Below, piece by piece: positions 1 through 8,541 of a stretch of DNA of 64,000 nt. A model generated the notes under the pieces. The model was not told where the DNA came from, did not search any database, and saw only the letters and a program-made list of their open reading frames with translations. Source of the DNA: Gammaproteobacteria bacterium (GTDB taxonomy: Bacteria; Pseudomonadota; Gammaproteobacteria; GCA-001735895); NCBI GenBank assembly GCA_029862005.1, contig JAOTYD010000004.1, positions 123,596-187,595 of the forward strand, written 5' to 3'. Every line of letters begins with the position of its first letter. Within the stretch, counting starts at the first letter, position 1. Both the position numbers and the translations under genes were made by a program.

Positions 1-405
1 TGGAAGGATCGTAACCAGATTCAACCGGGGGACCTGGCCTCGCAGGATTTAATGCTGCTTGGCGCGGGACATTGCTTCCGCGACCAGGTCATTAAAGCTT
101 GCCCTGACTGCATGTCGGGTGACAGCGAGCTGACCCGCACTCTCGAGGGGGGGTCACTGGAAACCATGCGCCACATGGTAGCAGCTGGCACGGGTATCAC
201 CGTATTGCCGCGCAGTAGTATCTTGCACAATCGGAAAAACGAATCCCTGATCGAGGTCAAGCCGTTCGCGAAGCCCTCGCCCCACCGCACCGTGGCGGTC
301 GCATGGCGCAAACACTATCCTCGAAAAGAGGCGATATTCACGATTCGCGATACGATCCAGACAAGCCCATTGGAAGGCGTTGACATTATCCAGTCGGTTG
401 CGTGA
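1..405 (+). CDS. oxyR: OxyR hydrogen-peroxide regulator, C-terminal part
   Basis: This is the C-terminal 134 residues of a LysR-type regulator whose beginning lies left of the window; the frame is open from base 1. OxyR senses peroxide in the cytoplasm by forming a disulfide and then activates defence genes. The segment GHCFRDQVIKAC places two cysteines nine residues apart, the same spacing as Cys199 and Cys208 of E. coli OxyR, and it is followed by SLETMRHMVAAGTGITVLP, which matches the OxyR effector domain closely. The redox switch is therefore intact as far as can be seen. Its TGA overlaps the GTG start of the next gene, which suggests translational coupling. Family assignment is firm; the DNA-binding half cannot be checked. 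Confidence 0.9.
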   Translation, partial: WKDRNQIQPGDLASQDLMLLGAGHCFRDQVIKACPDCMSGDSELTRTLEGGSLETMRHMVAAGTGITVLPRSSILHNRKNESLIEVKPFAKPSPHRTVAVAWRKHYPRKEAIFTIRDTIQTSPLEGVDIIQSVA

Positions 406-725
406 TCGAGGAATTACTGCGGCAGGACCGCGAGCTCAAGCGCGCCAGGATAATTAGTGAAACCGCCAAAATTCCGTGGCTGGAATTGCAGCGCTTTTTT
501 GCAGCCGGCAAAGTCATGCTGGTTACCCCCGAACTCGATCTGGTTGACGTTGCTTTCGCATTACAGGAGGACGATATCGAACAGGTGAAGATCTGGACCG
601 AAGCCCTGCAGGTTTTTCCAGTGACTGATGAAGATGCCGGGAACTGGGTGGCCAGTGACGCCTCGCTGTGGGCCGTGGTCGTCAAGCCCTGGGTGCTGGT
701 ACAGGTAATCAGCAAGGAATCCTGA
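402..725 (+). CDS. DUF2288 family protein
   Basis: This 107-residue soluble protein matches the DUF2288 family, which has no established function. The recognisable stretches are the TPELDLVDVAFALQEDD region near residues 47-63 and the closing LWAVVVKPWVLVQV. There is no signal peptide or membrane segment. The GTG start overlaps the oxyR stop (GTGA), so it is probably co-translated with oxyR. The family is common in gammaproteobacteria and cyanobacteria. The link with oxyR here is positional only and does not prove a role in oxidative stress. Confidence 0.8.
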   Translation: MIEELLRQDRELKRARIISETAKIPWLELQRFFAAGKVMLVTPELDLVDVAFALQEDDIEQVKIWTEALQVFPVTDEDAGNWVASDASLWAVVVKPWVLVQVISKES

Positions 726-837
726 GACAGGCGGTTTAAAGAAAGGATTTACATACCCCCGACAGCTCGCGACAGATACTATGGTAGCGGTTCGTTTCTG
801 TAGTAGAATTGCGAGCCAGTTTTTAGGCTAAACCGAC

Positions 838-1098
838 ATGTCCCGAGTCACCGTTTACAGCACCGCCAACTGTCCGTATTGTACCAATGTCAAGACCTTG
901 CTCGACAAATGGAAGATTGCGTTTGACGAGGTTCGTATCGACGAAGACCAGGCAGCTATGAAACAATTCGCTGAACAGACCGGGGGCGCACGCACGGTGC
1001 CACAGATTATTATCGATGGTGAATCCATCGGCGGTTTTACCGAGCTCACCGAGCTGCATATGGATGGTGAGCTTGACGCGTTAATGCAGTCGGACTAG
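838..1098 (+). CDS. grxC: glutaredoxin 3 (GrxC type)
   Basis: This 86-residue glutaredoxin is a small cytoplasmic thiol-disulfide oxidoreductase that uses glutathione to reduce protein disulfides and mixed disulfides. The dithiol active site CPYC is at residues 12-15. The TVP cis-proline motif follows in ARTVPQII, and the glutathione-binding GGFTE segment comes after it. Length and motifs are those of bacterial Grx3. A DUF1820 gene follows 9 bases after its stop, so the two are probably co-transcribed. It lies two genes downstream of oxyR, whose regulon in E. coli includes a glutaredoxin, though no OxyR site was identified here. Confidence 0.93.
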   Translation: MSRVTVYSTANCPYCTNVKTLLDKWKIAFDEVRIDEDQAAMKQFAEQTGGARTVPQIIIDGESIGGFTELTELHMDGELDALMQSD

Positions 1099-1107
1099 TT
1101 TGTCACC

Positions 1108-1440
1108 ATGACGAAGACAATAAAATCTACTTTTCGCATCCAGTTTCATAACAACAACAAGATTTATGAGCTCTATGCGCATGAAGTCGGCCAGTCGCAC
1201 ATGGCGGGCTTTATCGAGATTGGAGAAATCATATTTGGCGAGCATTCCAAGCTCCTGATTGATCCCGCCGAAGAGAAGCTCAAGCATGAATTTGGCAACG
1301 TGAAGCATACCTATGTGCCGCATTTCGCGGTGATTCGCATCGATGAAGTTGAAAGCAGCGGCAAGAACCGCATCCTGGACAATGACGGTTCAACGGTAAC
1401 CAACTTCCCGGGGCAAGCAACTATTCCACAGAAAACCTAG
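1108..1440 (+). CDS. DUF1820 family protein
   Basis: The protein has 110 residues and matches DUF1820, a short gammaproteobacterial family without known function. Characteristic stretches are NKIYELYAHEVGQSHMAGF near the N terminus and EEKLKHEFGNVKHTYVPHF followed by VIRIDEVE. It has no signal peptide or membrane helix and is predicted to be cytoplasmic. The start lies 9 bases after the grxC stop, which indicates a shared transcript. Nothing in the sequence points to a catalytic site. Confidence 0.82.
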   Translation: MTKTIKSTFRIQFHNNNKIYELYAHEVGQSHMAGFIEIGEIIFGEHSKLLIDPAEEKLKHEFGNVKHTYVPHFAVIRIDEVESSGKNRILDNDGSTVTNFPGQATIPQKT

Positions 1441-1462
1441 GCAGGCACTGCCACCGGCAGCC

Positions 1463-2302
1463 ATGCGTATTTCCGTCGTTATTCCGAGCTACAATCGCAG
1501 GCCTACGCTTGCGCGGGCACTGCAATCGGTTTTTGATCAGACCTCGACGGTTGACGAGGTTATCCTCGTCGATGATGGTTCGACCGATGGTAGTAGCGAT
1601 ATGGTCGATCAACAGTTCCACCAGGTTAAAATTCTTCGCCAGCCGAATCGCGGCGTCAGCGCGGCCCGCAATCGCGGTATCGTTGCCGCGCAGTTCGAAT
1701 GGATCGCCTTGCTGGACTCCGACGATAGCTGGATGCCGCAAAAAATTGAGCAAGTGCGGAAAGCCTGGCAGCAGCAGCCGGAGTTCGTGCTGTATCACTC
1801 GGATGAAATCTGGATCCGCCGCGGGATTCGCGTCAACCCGAAGCACAAGCACCGTAAGAGCGGGGGCTGGATCTTCGAGAACTGCCTGCCCCTGTGTGCG
1901 ATATCACCCTCGGCTTCGGTGATCAGCAAAACAGCGCTGCAATCCGTTGGCATGTTTGACGAAAATCTGCCGGCCTGCGAGGACTATGATCTATGGCTGC
2001 GATTGTGTCACCAATATCCCGTCAACTACATCGACAAGGCGCTAATCACCAAGTACGGGGGGCACCAGGACCAGCTTTCAAGGCAACACCCTGCCATGGA
2101 TCGTTTTCGTATTCGCGCACTGTACCGACTGCTGAAAACATCGGCACTGCAGCCGGAGTATTTCTGCGCTGCCGAGGCGACTTTGCTAGGCAAACTGGAT
2201 ATCCTGATCAAGGGCGCAGTCAAGCATCGCAACCGGACCCTTATCGAGGAGTTTGTTACGCTGCGTGATAGCTGGTGTCGGGAACGGGTGATGCAATGCT
2301 AA
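1463..2302 (+). CDS. family 2 glycosyltransferase
   Basis: This 279-residue GT-A fold glycosyltransferase would transfer a sugar from a nucleotide-sugar donor. The N-terminal half has the family signatures: VVIPSYNR at residues 5-12, VDDGSTDGS at 36-44 for nucleotide binding, SAARNRG at 66-72, and the metal-binding LDSDD at 84-88. A later CEDYDLW at 172-178 is typical of the acceptor side. There are no membrane helices, so it acts in the cytoplasm or at the inner face of the membrane. It heads a compact group with a phosphorylase-like gene, a radical SAM gene and an SDR, all overlapping or nearly so. Donor and acceptor cannot be read from sequence, and no cell-surface polysaccharide cluster surrounds it. 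Confidence 0.85.
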   Translation: MRISVVIPSYNRRPTLARALQSVFDQTSTVDEVILVDDGSTDGSSDMVDQQFHQVKILRQPNRGVSAARNRGIVAAQFEWIALLDSDDSWMPQKIEQVRKAWQQQPEFVLYHSDEIWIRRGIRVNPKHKHRKSGGWIFENCLPLCAISPSASVISKTALQSVGMFDENLPACEDYDLWLRLCHQYPVNYIDKALITKYGGHQDQLSRQHPAMDRFRIRALYRLLKTSALQPEYFCAAEATLLGKLDILIKGAVKHRNRTLIEEFVTLRDSWCRERVMQC

Positions 2303-3105
2303 TCTGGGTCTGCGCATTGCACTGCGAAGCCAAGCCGATCATCGATTATTACCGCTTGAAAAAATCGCACGATGACAACGCCTTCGAACTTTATCGTGGC
2401 GACAACACGCTTTGCATCGTCAGCGGCATCGGCAAGATCGCAAGCGCCGCCGCCTGCGCGTGGATTGCGGCCAGGCATCACGACGAAGCCTCGAACGCGT
2501 GGATCAACCTGGGCATCGCCGGTAGTGGAAAACACCCGATCGGTTCAGCATTTTCGCTTAACCAGGTAATCGATGCCGACAGTGGACAGCGTTATTACCC
2601 CGTCGCCTGCGGTCGCCCGGTGTTACCGGGCAGCCCGTGCCTGACGCTGAGTCAACCCGGCGACAATTACCAGCACGAAACCCTGTTTGATATGGAAGCC
2701 AGCGGTTTCATGTATAGTGCATTGCGCTTCAGCAGCGCCGAGTTGACACAATGCATCAAGATTGTCAGTGACAATCAGCATCAAAAAACCGGCAAAAACC
2801 GACAGCAGGTAAGTGACTTAATCCATCAGAATATCGAGTCAATCACCCAACAGGCAGGCAACCTGGTTGCGCTCAACGCTGAAGTTGCTGAACTCGCAAT
2901 TACCACCGAATCCTGGCAACAGCTAAAAGCGATGACCCATTTCAGTCAGACCCAGAAGAACCGGCTACGTGTGCTATGGCGCTACCTGATGAATCGGAAT
3001 ATGAGCTCGGAAACAATATTTCAGGAACTTCAGGGCTATCGCTCCGCTTCAGCCATCATCAACGCCCTGGAACAGCTTGGCTACCAGGATAGTGATGGGC
3101 TTTGA
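2296..3105 (+). CDS. nucleoside phosphorylase-like (MTA/SAH nucleosidase-like) protein
   Basis: This protein of about 269 residues resembles the PNP/UDP phosphorylase superfamily, whose members cleave or phosphorolyse the N-glycosidic bond of nucleosides such as methylthioadenosine. Supporting motifs are VSGIGKIAS (42-50), the NLGIAGSG loop (71-78), FDMEASG (131-137), which corresponds to the ME-containing substrate motif, and IVSDN (156-160), whose aspartate aligns with the catalytic one of MTA nucleosidases. I chose ATG at 2296 because upstream in-frame codons lie inside the preceding gene and the protein then begins at the first beta strand. The last 70 residues go beyond the usual fold and look helical. 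It overlaps both neighbours. The substrate is unknown, and the lyase-type radical SAM partner makes a nucleoside or modified base plausible. Confidence 0.7.
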   Translation: MLIWVCALHCEAKPIIDYYRLKKSHDDNAFELYRGDNTLCIVSGIGKIASAAACAWIAARHHDEASNAWINLGIAGSGKHPIGSAFSLNQVIDADSGQRYYPVACGRPVLPGSPCLTLSQPGDNYQHETLFDMEASGFMYSALRFSSAELTQCIKIVSDNQHQKTGKNRQQVSDLIHQNIESITQQAGNLVALNAEVAELAITTESWQQLKAMTHFSQTQKNRLRVLWRYLMNRNMSSETIFQELQGYRSASAIINALEQLGYQDSDGL

Positions 3106-3107
3106 CG

Positions 3108-4106
3108 ATGGTGAGCAGCATCTATATTGAGTCCGAAGTTCGCGACCATCCCAGGACCCGGAAAATACTCGAACGCATGCGCAACTTGCCCATTGTTGAA
3201 ATCGAACAGTATGGCGAGGTTTTCAATCCGCGCGCGCAGAACTTTCGCCTGCAGAAAAAAAATCCCGCCCTCATAATCGCACGCAAAAACAAGGGTCACG
3301 TGCTGGCGGCACCGGAAGGCTATGGACTCGGCGGCCCCCACAATTATTATTTTTCGCATATGCTGAACTGTATCTACGATTGCCGATACTGTTTTCTGCA
3401 AGGCATGTACCAGTCCGCGCATCAGATACTGTTTATCAACTACGAAGACTTTGGCGAGCAGATCAGGCAGGTTACCGCAAATCATCCGGGACAAACGGTG
3501 TGGTTTTTCTCGGGATACGATTGCGACAGCCTCGCGAATGAACCGATGACGCGCTTCACCGAGTATTTCCTGCCCCTGGTGACGTCGATTGACAACGCAT
3601 GGATGGAACTGCGCACCAAAAGTACCCAGGTTCGATCGATGCTTAAACTCGATCCCTGCGAGCGCATCGTGACGGCATTTAGTTTCACCGACCACATCAG
3701 TCACCAGAAGCTCGAGCATGGCGTACCCTCGATTGCGAAGCGTGTCGACGCCATACGGAAGCTGGTCGACGCCGGATGGGCGGTCGGTTTGCGTTTTGAT
3801 CCCGTTGTTTATCACCGGGACTATCAGCCGGCGTTCGTCAGGCTGCTGGACGAGATTTTTACCAGCGTCGATCCACAGAAACTACACTCGGTCAGTCTCG
3901 GCAGTTTCCGTCTGACCCGTGATCATTTCCGCAGGATTGCGCGGCTTTACCCGGAAGAGCCCCTGTTTGCACAGGACACAACTCTCGGCAATGGTATTAT
4001 CAGTTATCCACATGAGCGCGAGCGGGAAATGATCGAGTATTGCGAGCTCCAGTTATTGAAACATATTCCTCGCCAAACCTATCACCCTTGCGAGTGGCAT
4101 GGCTGA
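3108..4106 (+). CDS. spore photoproduct lyase-like radical SAM protein
   Basis: This radical SAM protein of about 332 residues resembles SplB, which repairs the spore photoproduct thymine dimer in Bacillus. The cluster motif CIYDCRYC gives the CxxxCxxC that binds the [4Fe-4S] centre, at about residues 88-95. A further cysteine in FSGYDCDS sits 44 residues after the last cluster cysteine, close to where the catalytic Cys141 lies in B. subtilis SPL (cluster cysteines 91, 95 and 98). The rest of the barrel, including AFSFTDHISHQKLEHG, fits the family. Either TTG 3102 or ATG 3108 could start it; I prefer ATG. The gene overlaps the SDR downstream by 8 bases. Non-spore-formers carry such homologues with no settled function, so DNA repair is possible but unproven. 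Confidence 0.78.
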   Translation: MVSSIYIESEVRDHPRTRKILERMRNLPIVEIEQYGEVFNPRAQNFRLQKKNPALIIARKNKGHVLAAPEGYGLGGPHNYYFSHMLNCIYDCRYCFLQGMYQSAHQILFINYEDFGEQIRQVTANHPGQTVWFFSGYDCDSLANEPMTRFTEYFLPLVTSIDNAWMELRTKSTQVRSMLKLDPCERIVTAFSFTDHISHQKLEHGVPSIAKRVDAIRKLVDAGWAVGLRFDPVVYHRDYQPAFVRLLDEIFTSVDPQKLHSVSLGSFRLTRDHFRRIARLYPEEPLFAQDTTLGNGIISYPHEREREMIEYCELQLLKHIPRQTYHPCEWHG

Positions 4107-4812
4107 TTCCGGAACCGCGTTAATCACAGGTGCCAGTTCCGGTATCGGGCTCGCGACCGCAGACCTGCTGCTGAGCCAGGGGTACCAGGTTATCGGCCTG
4201 AGTCGACAGGGCCCGGTGGCCGAGCTCGAACACGACAAATTCAGCTCCGTGGCGCTCGATCTTGGCGATCTCGAACGCCTGGACGCAAAGATAAAGGAAG
4301 TGCTCAATGCCGGCGAAATCGACTGTTTTATTCATGCTGCCGGACAGGGCCATTTTGGATCTATCGAACAATTTTCAATCGCGCAAATAGAAACTTTGAT
4401 TCGCGTGAACCTGACCAGTGCTATGGTGGTATGCCGCAGCCTGGTGCCCGCTCTTCGGCGGCGAGGCAGGGGGCGTCTTATATTTATAGGCTCTGAATCA
4501 GCACTTACGGCAGGCAGCAAGGGGGCGCTCTACTGCGCCAGCAAGTATGGCCTGCGCGGCTTTTGTCAGTCTCTACGCGAGGATTGCGGTAGTGACGGCA
4601 TCCAGGTTAGCCTGGTTAATCCCGGTATGGTGCGCAGCCCTTTCTTCGATGACCTGTCGTTCGAGCCGGGGCCGGAACCTGAAAACGCGATCACGGTGAA
4701 CGACGTCGCCGCAGTGATCTTGCAGATTTTGCAATCCAGCGAAGACATCGTCTTCGATGAAGTCAATCTTTCGCCCCGTGTGAAATCGATCAATTTCGGC
4801 AAGCGTTCCTGA
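4099..4812 (+). CDS. short-chain dehydrogenase/reductase
   Basis: This 237-residue classical SDR is an NAD(P)-dependent oxidoreductase. The dinucleotide motif TGASSGIG is at residues 10-17, NLT at 104-106, a catalytic serine in IGSES near 132, and YCASK gives the Tyr145-Lys149 pair. All catalytic residues are present. R36 after the second strand (GLSRQ) may favour NADPH. The start overlaps the radical SAM gene by 8 bases, which strongly suggests coupled translation. Its substrate might be a product of that operon. No membrane segment is visible. Confidence 0.87.
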   Translation: MADSGTALITGASSGIGLATADLLLSQGYQVIGLSRQGPVAELEHDKFSSVALDLGDLERLDAKIKEVLNAGEIDCFIHAAGQGHFGSIEQFSIAQIETLIRVNLTSAMVVCRSLVPALRRRGRGRLIFIGSESALTAGSKGALYCASKYGLRGFCQSLREDCGSDGIQVSLVNPGMVRSPFFDDLSFEPGPEPENAITVNDVAAVILQILQSSEDIVFDEVNLSPRVKSINFGKRS

Positions 4813-4823
4813 TCAACCGTCGT

Positions 4824-7568
4824 TTATCCAACCTTTTTTGAATCGGGGCTATCGAGTTGCTCGAGCAAGGTCTGGATCGCAACCGGTTTGCCGACAGTGT
4901 AACCCTGGATGTAGTCGACATTTGCCTCACGCAGCTTGTCGAACATCGTATCAGACTCGACGAACTCAGCGATCACTTCCATATCCAGCGCGTGCCCTAC
5001 CTCGGTCATCGAGCGCACGAAAACGAAACTCTTGTCGTCTTCAAGAATATCGCGCACGAACTCGCCGTCAATTTTCAAATAATCCACCGGGAACTGCTTG
5101 AGATAGCTGAACGAGGATAGCCCGGTACCAAAATCGTCGAGCGAAAACTTGGCGCCGAGTTGTTTAATCGAATTAATGAATTCCACCGAGCGCTCGACAT
5201 TATCCACGACCGCGGTTTCGGTAATTTCAAAACACAACGAAGTCTTATCGATACTACTTTCGACCAGGCTTTCATGCAGGAAATTATGAAAAGTCTGGGA
5301 ACCGATGCTGCGCCCCGAAAGATTCACGGAAAACATCACGTCGCCAATCTTTTCCTGGTGCTCTTCCAGCCACGCAATAACGCTGCCCACGACCCAGCTG
5401 TCGATGCGCTCGATCAGGTTGTAGCGTTCGGCCGGTGGCAGAAAGTCATTGGGAGAGATAATAGTGCCATCGGAGCTACGGTAGCGAATCAAGACTTCGT
5501 AGTGGGTACGCTTTTCATTCTTATCGATGGATACAATCGGCTGCACGTAAAGGCAAAAGCGATCATCGGAAAAACCCTCCATGATGCCCGAGACCCATTC
5601 CATGGAAACCTGTTGTGCCATCACCTTTTCATCGTTTTCATCGATGAAGTGGTATTGGTTGCCACCATTTTGCTTGGCCAGGAAACAGGCAGTTGTGACT
5701 TTCGAGTAGGACTCCGCGTATTCATCACTCATCCGTCCAAAGGCCATGACACCGATACTTGCAGTCACCTTGTATTCCTGGTCATTCCAGATAAAACCCG
5801 AATGCTGAATTTCGATAATAATTTTCTGAATGGTCTGCAGTGCACGTTCCATCTCGAAGAAGGGCATGATAATGCCGAATTCATCACCACTTAGACGCGC
5901 CACGATATCCGATTTGCGCACATGCTTTTTTATCATGGTACTGATCTGTTTCAACAATAAATCCCCGGCCGCACTGCCGCAGGTTTCGTTGACGATCCTG
6001 AACTGATCGACATCAAGGTAAGCGAGAACATGTTGAACGGTCGTATTACTGTCCTCGGTCACGAGGCCCTCAAATTTCTGTTCGAATGCGGTGCGATTGA
6101 GAAACGCGGTGAGCTGATCGTGGCTACCCTCGTAATTAAGCTTACGGCGTAACTTACGGTCCTCCGAAACATCCTTCAGAATAATAACGTAACCAACGTC
6201 CTCGGCCTCCATATCGATCATCGGTGATGCCGAAAATTCCAGTTCCACGATATTGCGGTCAGGATCGTAAAAAAACATCGAGCTGATCGAGAGTTTACGA
6301 CTCAGCAGCTGTGTCAGATCGACGATGCGCGTGGTTTGTCGATTCGCATACAGGATAAGGATCTCGTGAATCGGGGTATCGATCAATTCAGCTTGATTGT
6401 CGCCAAACAGCTTTTCAGCACTCGGGTTAACCAGTTTTATACGGTCCTTGGAATCGATAACGATGACCGGGTTGGTAATGGAATCGAGCGTCGTGGAGAT
6501 GAAGTCTTTTTCCGATCGCAGCTTTTCCTCGATTTGTCGCCGCGATATGGTTTCCATCTCGAGGCCCTCCACCATTTCGTTATAAGCGACGACCAGGTCT
6601 TTTAATTCTCTCGGCAGCTTTTCTTCGCTTATCGATGCATACTTACCCGTCAATAAGGCGCCGACCGAATTCCGCAACTTGTTCATCGGCATGAAGGCGC
6701 GATTCAATAAAATCAGCACCAACACCAGCGCCGAGACGGTCGCAATTGTGGTTATGAAGAAAAAACTGGTTTCGGTTTTGCTCAGTCGGTCAATTATGGG
6801 TTGCTGGTCTACTGCCGCACTGATGGTCGCGCCCAGAAATGCATCATCGCCGTAAAGCCTGTAACTCGGATATATATGAGTACCTGCTGCAAGGTCGACC
6901 CAGCGCTCCGACTGGTAGAGCCTTCCGCCAGTGCCGTGGATTATTTTTAAAGGCACCCCGGTGCTGCGCTCCACTCGCTTCAATCCCTCGATTGCATAGG
7001 CCACTGTATGCAGGTAGGCCACTGGTTCCGGAATGCCGACCGGTACCAGCACCTCACTGAAAAGCTGATTGCCGAAGTTGCACAGTGAATACTTCGGTGT
7101 TACCAGCGGGATTGGCGATCCGCCGATTGGCCGTAACATCGTGGGACAACCGGCGTAACCGTTCTGACCTTCATCGGTCCTGTGCGCAAGGATATTCCCT
7201 GACAGATCACGTACAATAATGGCTTTCAGGTTGAAGGCGCCCCCGGATGACTGATAACGGGTATAAGTTTCCTCTAGCCAGGCTTCCGTCATCGCAGTAT
7301 CAAGACGCTCCAGCGCTTCTCTGAACGGCGCCTCGGCTTGCAGTTTCAGCGCATACGCTTCCTGATCATCGTAAAGCTGCTGGATGGCTTCACTGCTTTC
7401 GTACTCGAGCAGTGACTGAATTGATTCAATCTGGGCCTCGATCGCCTGATTGCGATACACGTGCGTGCTGTATATCGCCAGACCATAAGCAAGTGCACCC
7501 AGCCAAAGCAACGCGAAGCCGATGATGAATTTAAAACTGTAGATACGCGATAGCAAGATTCTATCCAA
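4824..7568 (-). CDS. membrane-bound GGDEF/EAL c-di-GMP enzyme with PAS domain
   Basis: This 914-residue inner-membrane protein combines a sensor with cyclic-di-GMP synthesis and breakdown domains. Roughly: TM1 12-33, periplasmic sensor 34-268, TM2 270-292, HAMP to about 345, PAS 355-465, GGDEF 480-640, EAL 650-905. The cyclase motif reads SGDEF with an RKSD inhibitory site five residues before it, so product inhibition looks possible. In the EAL domain the signature is EVL, but the VNLS asparagine, EITE glutamate, DDFGTG aspartates and LKID lysine are kept; the usual EGVE is EFVE. Phosphodiesterase activity is likely. The only possible start is TTG at 7568, immediately after an in-frame stop and overlapping a small upstream gene. 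Confidence 0.88.
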   Translation of the reverse strand: MDRILLSRIYSFKFIIGFALLWLGALAYGLAIYSTHVYRNQAIEAQIESIQSLLEYESSEAIQQLYDDQEAYALKLQAEAPFREALERLDTAMTEAWLEETYTRYQSSGGAFNLKAIIVRDLSGNILAHRTDEGQNGYAGCPTMLRPIGGSPIPLVTPKYSLCNFGNQLFSEVLVPVGIPEPVAYLHTVAYAIEGLKRVERSTGVPLKIIHGTGGRLYQSERWVDLAAGTHIYPSYRLYGDDAFLGATISAAVDQQPIIDRLSKTETSFFFITTIATVSALVLVLILLNRAFMPMNKLRNSVGALLTGKYASISEEKLPRELKDLVVAYNEMVEGLEMETISRRQIEEKLRSEKDFISTTLDSITNPVIVIDSKDRIKLVNPSAEKLFGDNQAELIDTPIHEILILYANRQTTRIVDLTQLLSRKLSISSMFFYDPDRNIVELEFSASPMIDMEAEDVGYVIILKDVSEDRKLRRKLNYEGSHDQLTAFLNRTAFEQKFEGLVTEDSNTTVQHVLAYLDVDQFRIVNETCGSAAGDLLLKQISTMIKKHVRKSDIVARLSGDEFGIIMPFFEMERALQTIQKIIIEIQHSGFIWNDQEYKVTASIGVMAFGRMSDEYAESYSKVTTACFLAKQNGGNQYHFIDENDEKVMAQQVSMEWVSGIMEGFSDDRFCLYVQPIVSIDKNEKRTHYEVLIRYRSSDGTIISPNDFLPPAERYNLIERIDSWVVGSVIAWLEEHQEKIGDVMFSVNLSGRSIGSQTFHNFLHESLVESSIDKTSLCFEITETAVVDNVERSVEFINSIKQLGAKFSLDDFGTGLSSFSYLKQFPVDYLKIDGEFVRDILEDDKSFVFVRSMTEVGHALDMEVIAEFVESDTMFDKLREANVDYIQGYTVGKPVAIQTLLEQLDSPDSKKVG

Positions 7569-7788
7569 TCAGGGACGGACAACCCTTATCCTGCCATTCG
7601 CCGCGTCCACCCCGAAACCAGGTAAAAGTTTCAGAGTCGATCGCCATTGCAAGCGATTGCAACTGGGGATTTTCAATAGGAGATGGTTTGTCGGCTGCAG
7701 GCAGCGCCAGGAGTAAGATTGAAAAGGCCGCCGTCAAAACTTCAGCCAACCCCGCTGCCAGGGATCGGCAAACGTCTATTTTCGTCAT
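7561..7788 (-). CDS. possible small protein upstream of the GGDEF/EAL gene
   Basis: This would be a 75-residue protein with a hydrophobic stretch at about residues 10-31 (AAGLAEVLTAAFSILLLALP), which could be a signal peptide or anchor, and a short hydrophilic tail ending WQDKGCPSLIG. I recognise no family. What supports it is context: its TAG overlaps the TTG start of the GGDEF/EAL gene, which lacks a good ribosome site of its own and could rely on translation of this ORF. Against it, no clear Shine-Dalgarno sequence precedes its ATG. It may be a periplasmic partner of the sensor or simply a leader ORF. Confidence 0.4.
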   Translation of the reverse strand: MTKIDVCRSLAAGLAEVLTAAFSILLLALPAADKPSPIENPQLQSLAMAIDSETFTWFRGGRGEWQDKGCPSLIG

Positions 7789-7880
7789 AGCAAGAGCCAG
7801 GTTAGCTGGATTTAGATCTAGTTATAATAGTTCAATAATTATAATTATCCTGTGGTTGGGCGATCTTTTTAAATAATCTT

Positions 7881-8504
7881 CTAACAGGTTACTCCGGTCC
7901 CACCGAGGCCACAGTAGCCCGCCGGATTCTTTTCGAGATACTGCTGATGATATTCCTCGGCATAATAGAACGGTCCGGCCGGCAGTATTTCGGTGGTTAT
8001 CGCCGAGTGTCCCACGGCATGAAGCTTTTGCTGGTATTGCTCCAGGCTTTGCTGCGCGGCCTCGCACTGGTTGTCATGAAGATAGTAAATTCCTGACCGA
8101 TACTGGGTTCCCATGTCGTTGCCCTGTCTCATACCCTGGGTTGGATCATGTGACTCCCAGAAAGTCTTTAGCAGACTGGAAAAGTCGATTTGCGCCGGAT
8201 AATAAACCACCAGAACCACCTCGTTATGTCCTGTCATGCCGGTGCAGACTTCCTGGTATGTTGGATTCGGAGTATGGCCCGCGGCATAGCCGACCGCCGT
8301 TGTGTACACCCCGGGAAGGGTCCAGAACTTGCGTTCGGCACCCCAGAAACAACCCATCCCTAGAATGACCTGTTCGCAATCTTCGGGGAACGGCTCCACC
8401 ATCGAGGTTCCAAGAACAACATGGATTGGATCAAATTGCATTACTTCGTTACGCCCGGGCAGGGCCTGTTCGGCTGAAGGGATTGTAGTCGGTCTACCAA
8501 ACAT
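7881..8504 (-). CDS. msrA: peptide methionine sulfoxide reductase A
   Basis: MsrA (207 residues) reduces the S-epimer of methionine sulfoxide in proteins, using thioredoxin as reductant, in the cytoplasm. The active-site GCFWG is at 51-55 with catalytic Cys52, and the C-terminal [10 protein letters not shown] holds the two recycling cysteines as in E. coli MsrA. The N-terminal extension with ALPGRN is also of the E. coli type, so this is the long form. It is separated by about 90 AT-rich bases from the small ORF downstream and does not look part of that operon. Identification is firm. Confidence 0.95.
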   Translation of the reverse strand: MFGRPTTIPSAEQALPGRNEVMQFDPIHVVLGTSMVEPFPEDCEQVILGMGCFWGAERKFWTLPGVYTTAVGYAAGHTPNPTYQEVCTGMTGHNEVVLVVYYPAQIDFSSLLKTFWESHDPTQGMRQGNDMGTQYRSGIYYLHDNQCEAAQQSLEQYQQKLHAVGHSAITTEILPAGPFYYAEEYHQQYLEKNPAGYCGLGGTGVTC

Positions 8505-8541
8505 GTGGGTCTCCTGATTATTTTGTACCAGCGGCGTACAG

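Noticed and set aside
3081..3815. 244-residue open frame opposite the SPL-like gene
   Set aside because: It runs antisense to the CxxxCxxC cluster region and has no domain of its own.
5160..5894. 244-residue open frame on the plus strand inside the GGDEF/EAL gene
   Set aside because: It is antisense to well-conserved GGDEF and EAL motifs, has no recognisable domain, and is explained by codon bias of the real gene.
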